DNA of 9,072 bases from positions 1-9,072 of the forward strand of contig NZ_CALBEX010000353.1 in assembly GCF_937889215.1 (NCBI RefSeq), given 5' to 3'. Shown here in pieces: positions 7,358-9,072 of the stretch (position 1 is the first letter of the stretch; every line of letters starts with the position of its first letter). The stretch is from an uncultured Limnohabitans sp. (GTDB taxonomy: Bacteria > Pseudomonadota > Gammaproteobacteria > Burkholderiales > Burkholderiaceae_C). Under the pieces are notes generated by a model. That model worked only from the letters and a program-made list of their open reading frames with translations. It did no database searches and was not told where the DNA came from. Position numbers and translations under genes: made by a program.

Positions 7358-7822
7358 TCAATGCTTGGCAGGCCCTGCGGCTTTGGCCGCCGCGTCAAAG
7401 CCGCCTTTGGCCTGCCACTCTGCCATGCCGCCTTGCAAGATGCGCACGTTCTCCCACCCTGCGACGCGCAACGCAAAACCGGCCTGAGCCGACAGCGACC
7501 CGGTGTTGCAATAAATCAGCACAGGCTTGTTTTTGGGGATGGTGTTGCGCTTGGCCAGCACCTGACGCCAGTCCATGTTGACGGCGCCAGGAATGTGCCC
7601 CTTGGCAAATTGCGCCGGGTCACGCGCATCGATCACCACCATCTTGGGCCACTCGTCTTTTGGAATTTGCTCAGCAAAAATCACGCCGCCGCCGTAGTCC
7701 ACAAACTCCAGATACGCCTCCATCTCGTCGGTGGCCATGGCCTTGTTGTCGGCGTGGGCCGCTGGAGCCAGCAGCAAGCTGCCAGCGGTGGCGGCGGCAA
7801 GGGCAAGGGTGCGAAAGCGCAT
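7358..7822 (-). CDS. Periplasmic single-domain rhodanese (sulfurtransferase)
   Basis: Rhodanese-fold protein that would carry sulfane sulfur on a cysteine persulfide. 154 residues. Seen: a Sec signal peptide (basic MRFR start, hydrophobic residues 6-19, probable cleavage after AHA at residue 24), the rhodanese N-terminal landmark VIDARDPAQF (63-72), KGHIPGAVN (74-82), the active-site loop CNTGSL with catalytic Cys105, and WENVRILQGGMAEW (123-136). The ATG at 7822 is chosen because GGAG lies 6 nt upstream and the signal peptide then starts cleanly; a GTG four codons earlier overlaps that site. It is the first gene of the sulfur module and diverges from the tonB-like gene across 88 bp. Export places it in a different compartment from the cytoplasmic dioxygenase, so direct sulfur hand-over is doubtful. 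Natural donor and acceptor are not evident from sequence. Confidence 0.9.
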   Translation of the reverse strand: MRFRTLALAAATAGSLLLAPAAHADNKAMATDEMEAYLEFVDYGGGVIFAEQIPKDEWPKMVVIDARDPAQFAKGHIPGAVNMDWRQVLAKRNTIPKNKPVLIYCNTGSLSAQAGFALRVAGWENVRILQGGMAEWQAKGGFDAAAKAAGPAKH

Positions 7823-7910
7823 GGGGGTCTCCACTTCGTCGGGTAATATCAGTCAAAACGAATATTGTCGCTGAACGGCAGCAAGAACTCCCACAAAAGC
7901 CTCGGCGCAC

Positions 7911-8771
7911 ATGTCCAGAGACAAAAATTTCATCGCGCTGTTGCTCACACTGGCTTTGCACGCCGCCGTATTGCTGCTGGCCAGTGGCTACCCCATCCAA
8001 CACGTCAGCCCACCGCAAGCGCCCAAAACAGCCGAAAAAATTGTCTTTTTGGAACTGATCCCGCCGCCGCGCCAGCCGCTGCCTGACCCGCCATCAGCGC
8101 CTCCGTCAACATCCATCACTGCACCCATCACAGCGCCCCAGCCCGACACAGCCTTAGCGACCCCGGCCCCACCGCCCTCACCCGATCGCCCCCGCGCCAG
8201 CATGGCCGCGCCCCCGCCGCCCACCGCCGGAGAATGGGCTTTTGCCGCGAACTACACCAACAAAAACAGCAAGGGCTACCGCTACAGCTGGGGCCAGCAA
8301 GTGCGCAGCATGATGGGCACCGCTGTTGAAGGCCCCGACCAGGGCGTGGTGCGCTTTCGCATCGAGATCGCCCCCGATGGCCGCTTGACGCAAGTGCAAA
8401 CGCTGTGGACCACCTCGGCCAAAGCCGAACAGCTCGCCCGCCAAGCCATTCAAAACATGCCACCACTGCCGCCTACCCCCACGGGCCAACCGCTGATTTT
8501 TGACAAGACGATTTCGTTTTCACCTTTTGCCAACGACGGGCCGCCCATTTACAGAGACGACTGCCTGCCCGAGCCGCCCGTGTTCCGCAACCCCTTTGCT
8601 TGGGACGGCAAATCGCCCCAAGTGGTGGCCACGCCCACCCCGACCGATCCACTGGACCCGCAAGCGCTGGCCGACTGCCTGCGCCAGCTGCCCCAAGACA
8701 GCGTCGAAGCCGAAAGCGCCAGCGACCAGCGCCTGATGGACCAATGGGGATCGAGCCAAACAGGGCGTTGA
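7911..8771 (+). CDS. TonB-like protein with C-terminal extension
   Basis: Probable inner-membrane-anchored, periplasm-spanning protein of the TonB type, which passes proton-motive energy to outer-membrane receptors. 286 residues. Seen: one N-terminal membrane anchor (about 7-26), KIVFLELIPPP (43-53) as found just after TonB anchors, a proline/alanine/threonine-rich linker (about 50-105), and a C-terminal TonB-like region (about 120-205) containing VVRFRIEIAPDGRL (146-159) and AIQNMPPLPP (179-188). Unusually, about 80 residues follow that domain, with two cysteines (218, 256) and another proline-rich stretch. Start ATG at 7911: an in-frame stop lies 37 bp upstream and no other start fits, though no clear Shine-Dalgarno is seen. 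No exbB, exbD or receptor gene is adjacent. It could instead be a TolA-like or other TonB-C-domain protein; a role in transport is inferred. Confidence 0.68.
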   Translation: MSRDKNFIALLLTLALHAAVLLLASGYPIQHVSPPQAPKTAEKIVFLELIPPPRQPLPDPPSAPPSTSITAPITAPQPDTALATPAPPPSPDRPRASMAAPPPPTAGEWAFAANYTNKNSKGYRYSWGQQVRSMMGTAVEGPDQGVVRFRIEIAPDGRLTQVQTLWTTSAKAEQLARQAIQNMPPLPPTPTGQPLIFDKTISFSPFANDGPPIYRDDCLPEPPVFRNPFAWDGKSPQVVATPTPTDPLDPQALADCLRQLPQDSVEAESASDQRLMDQWGSSQTGR

Positions 8772-8779
8772 GCGCAGCA

Positions 8780-8795
8780 CGGGGCCAGGGCCCCG
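8780..8795. terminator. GC-rich hairpin between convergent genes
   Basis: CGGGGCCAGGGCCCCG is a near-perfect palindrome: a 6-bp stem with a 4-nt loop, beginning 8 bp past the tonB-like stop and ending 13 bp before the facing gene's stop. No T-run follows on either strand. Its place between convergent stops suggests a bidirectional transcription end. Confidence 0.35.
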
Positions 8796-8808
8796 CTTGA
8801 ACACCCGC

Positions 8809-9063
8809 TCAGTCGTCGTCGCCCAACTCGGCGTCCCAACCCATGGCTTTGGCGCGTTGCAGGGCCTCGGCATGGATGCGTCCATGCCGCTCGGCCATCT
8901 CAGCGGGCAATCGACTGGGCAGCTGGCCATAGGGAGCCCACGCGGCGTGCACCGCTTCAAACAGGTTTTGCAAATCGCCCGCGTGTTTGCCAGCAAAACC
9001 ATCGCCTTCGGGCAACAAACCAAACACCCAAGCGTCGCGGATGATGCGGCCGGTCATGGTCAT
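8809..9063 (-). CDS. Small protein of unknown function, possibly incomplete at the right edge
   Basis: I do not recognise this gene with certainty. The visible 84-residue product is soluble-looking, with no membrane segment or signal peptide. It starts MTMTGRIIRDAWVFGLLPEG, has a predicted helical middle (DLQNLFEAVHAAW), then RLPAEMAERHGRIHAEALQRAK, and ends in an acidic GDDD tail. The amino-acid pattern and the high-GC third-position usage look like real coding, and the antisense frames do not. The ATG at 9063 is the most upstream start visible, but the frame stays open to the window edge only 9 bp away, so the true start could lie outside; Met3 (9057) is another option. It converges on the tonB-like gene, with 37 bp between the stops. 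Confidence 0.62.
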   Translation of the reverse strand: MTMTGRIIRDAWVFGLLPEGDGFAGKHAGDLQNLFEAVHAAWAPYGQLPSRLPAEMAERHGRIHAEALQRAKAMGWDAELGDDD

Positions 9064-9072
9064 GCCGTGGTG

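Noticed and set aside
7298..7360. TGAGGC/GCCTCA arms downstream of the rhodanese stop as a terminator
   Set aside because: The 6-bp arms are separated by 51 nt with no T-run; most likely chance.
8520..9023. Minus-strand open frame across the tonB-like 3' end and the small terminal gene
   Set aside because: It overlaps both better-supported genes and lacks any family pattern.

Overview
This 9,072-bp window looks like chromosomal DNA of a betaproteobacterium (order Burkholderiales, probably Comamonadaceae-like). That rests on high GC, dense minus-strand packing, a Calvin-cycle gene order matching the known Cupriavidus-type cbb operon, and the protein styles. The genus cannot be fixed from the sequence alone.

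Region 1 (1-5163, minus strand) is a Calvin-Benson-Bassham block, transcribed right to left as cbbY, cbbF (fructose-1,6-bisphosphatase), cbbP (phosphoribulokinase), cbbT (transketolase) and cbbZ (phosphoglycolate phosphatase, cut by the left edge). Gaps are 57, 65, 14 and 9 bp, so this is almost certainly one operon. cbbP makes the RuBisCO substrate, cbbF and cbbT regenerate sugar phosphates, cbbZ removes the oxygenation product 2-phosphoglycolate, and cbbY removes a misfire inhibitor of RuBisCO. No RuBisCO gene, cbbX, cbbE or cbbR lies in the window. The 318-bp gap ahead of cbbY holds a promoter-like pair and, about 65 bp upstream of the inferred transcription start, a perfect inverted repeat placed where a LysR-type regulator such as CbbR would bind.

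Region 2 (5482-7822, minus strand) is a sulfur module: a signal-peptide-bearing single-domain rhodanese, an ETHE1/Blh-type persulfide dioxygenase of the metallo-beta-lactamase fold, and a TauE/SafE (TSUP) permease 7 bp behind it. The likely logic is persulfide oxidation to sulfite in the cytoplasm followed by sulfite export. A strong hairpin follows the permease gene.

Region 3 (7911-9072) holds a TonB-like protein on the plus strand, divergent from the rhodanese gene, and a convergent minus-strand small gene of unknown function at the right edge, with a GC-rich hairpin between them.

No tRNA, rRNA, CRISPR array, insertion sequence or prophage gene was seen. I found no convincing undescribed system. 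The points most worth checking are the RuBisCO-less cbb operon with its candidate operator, and its placement directly downstream of a sulfur-oxidation module.
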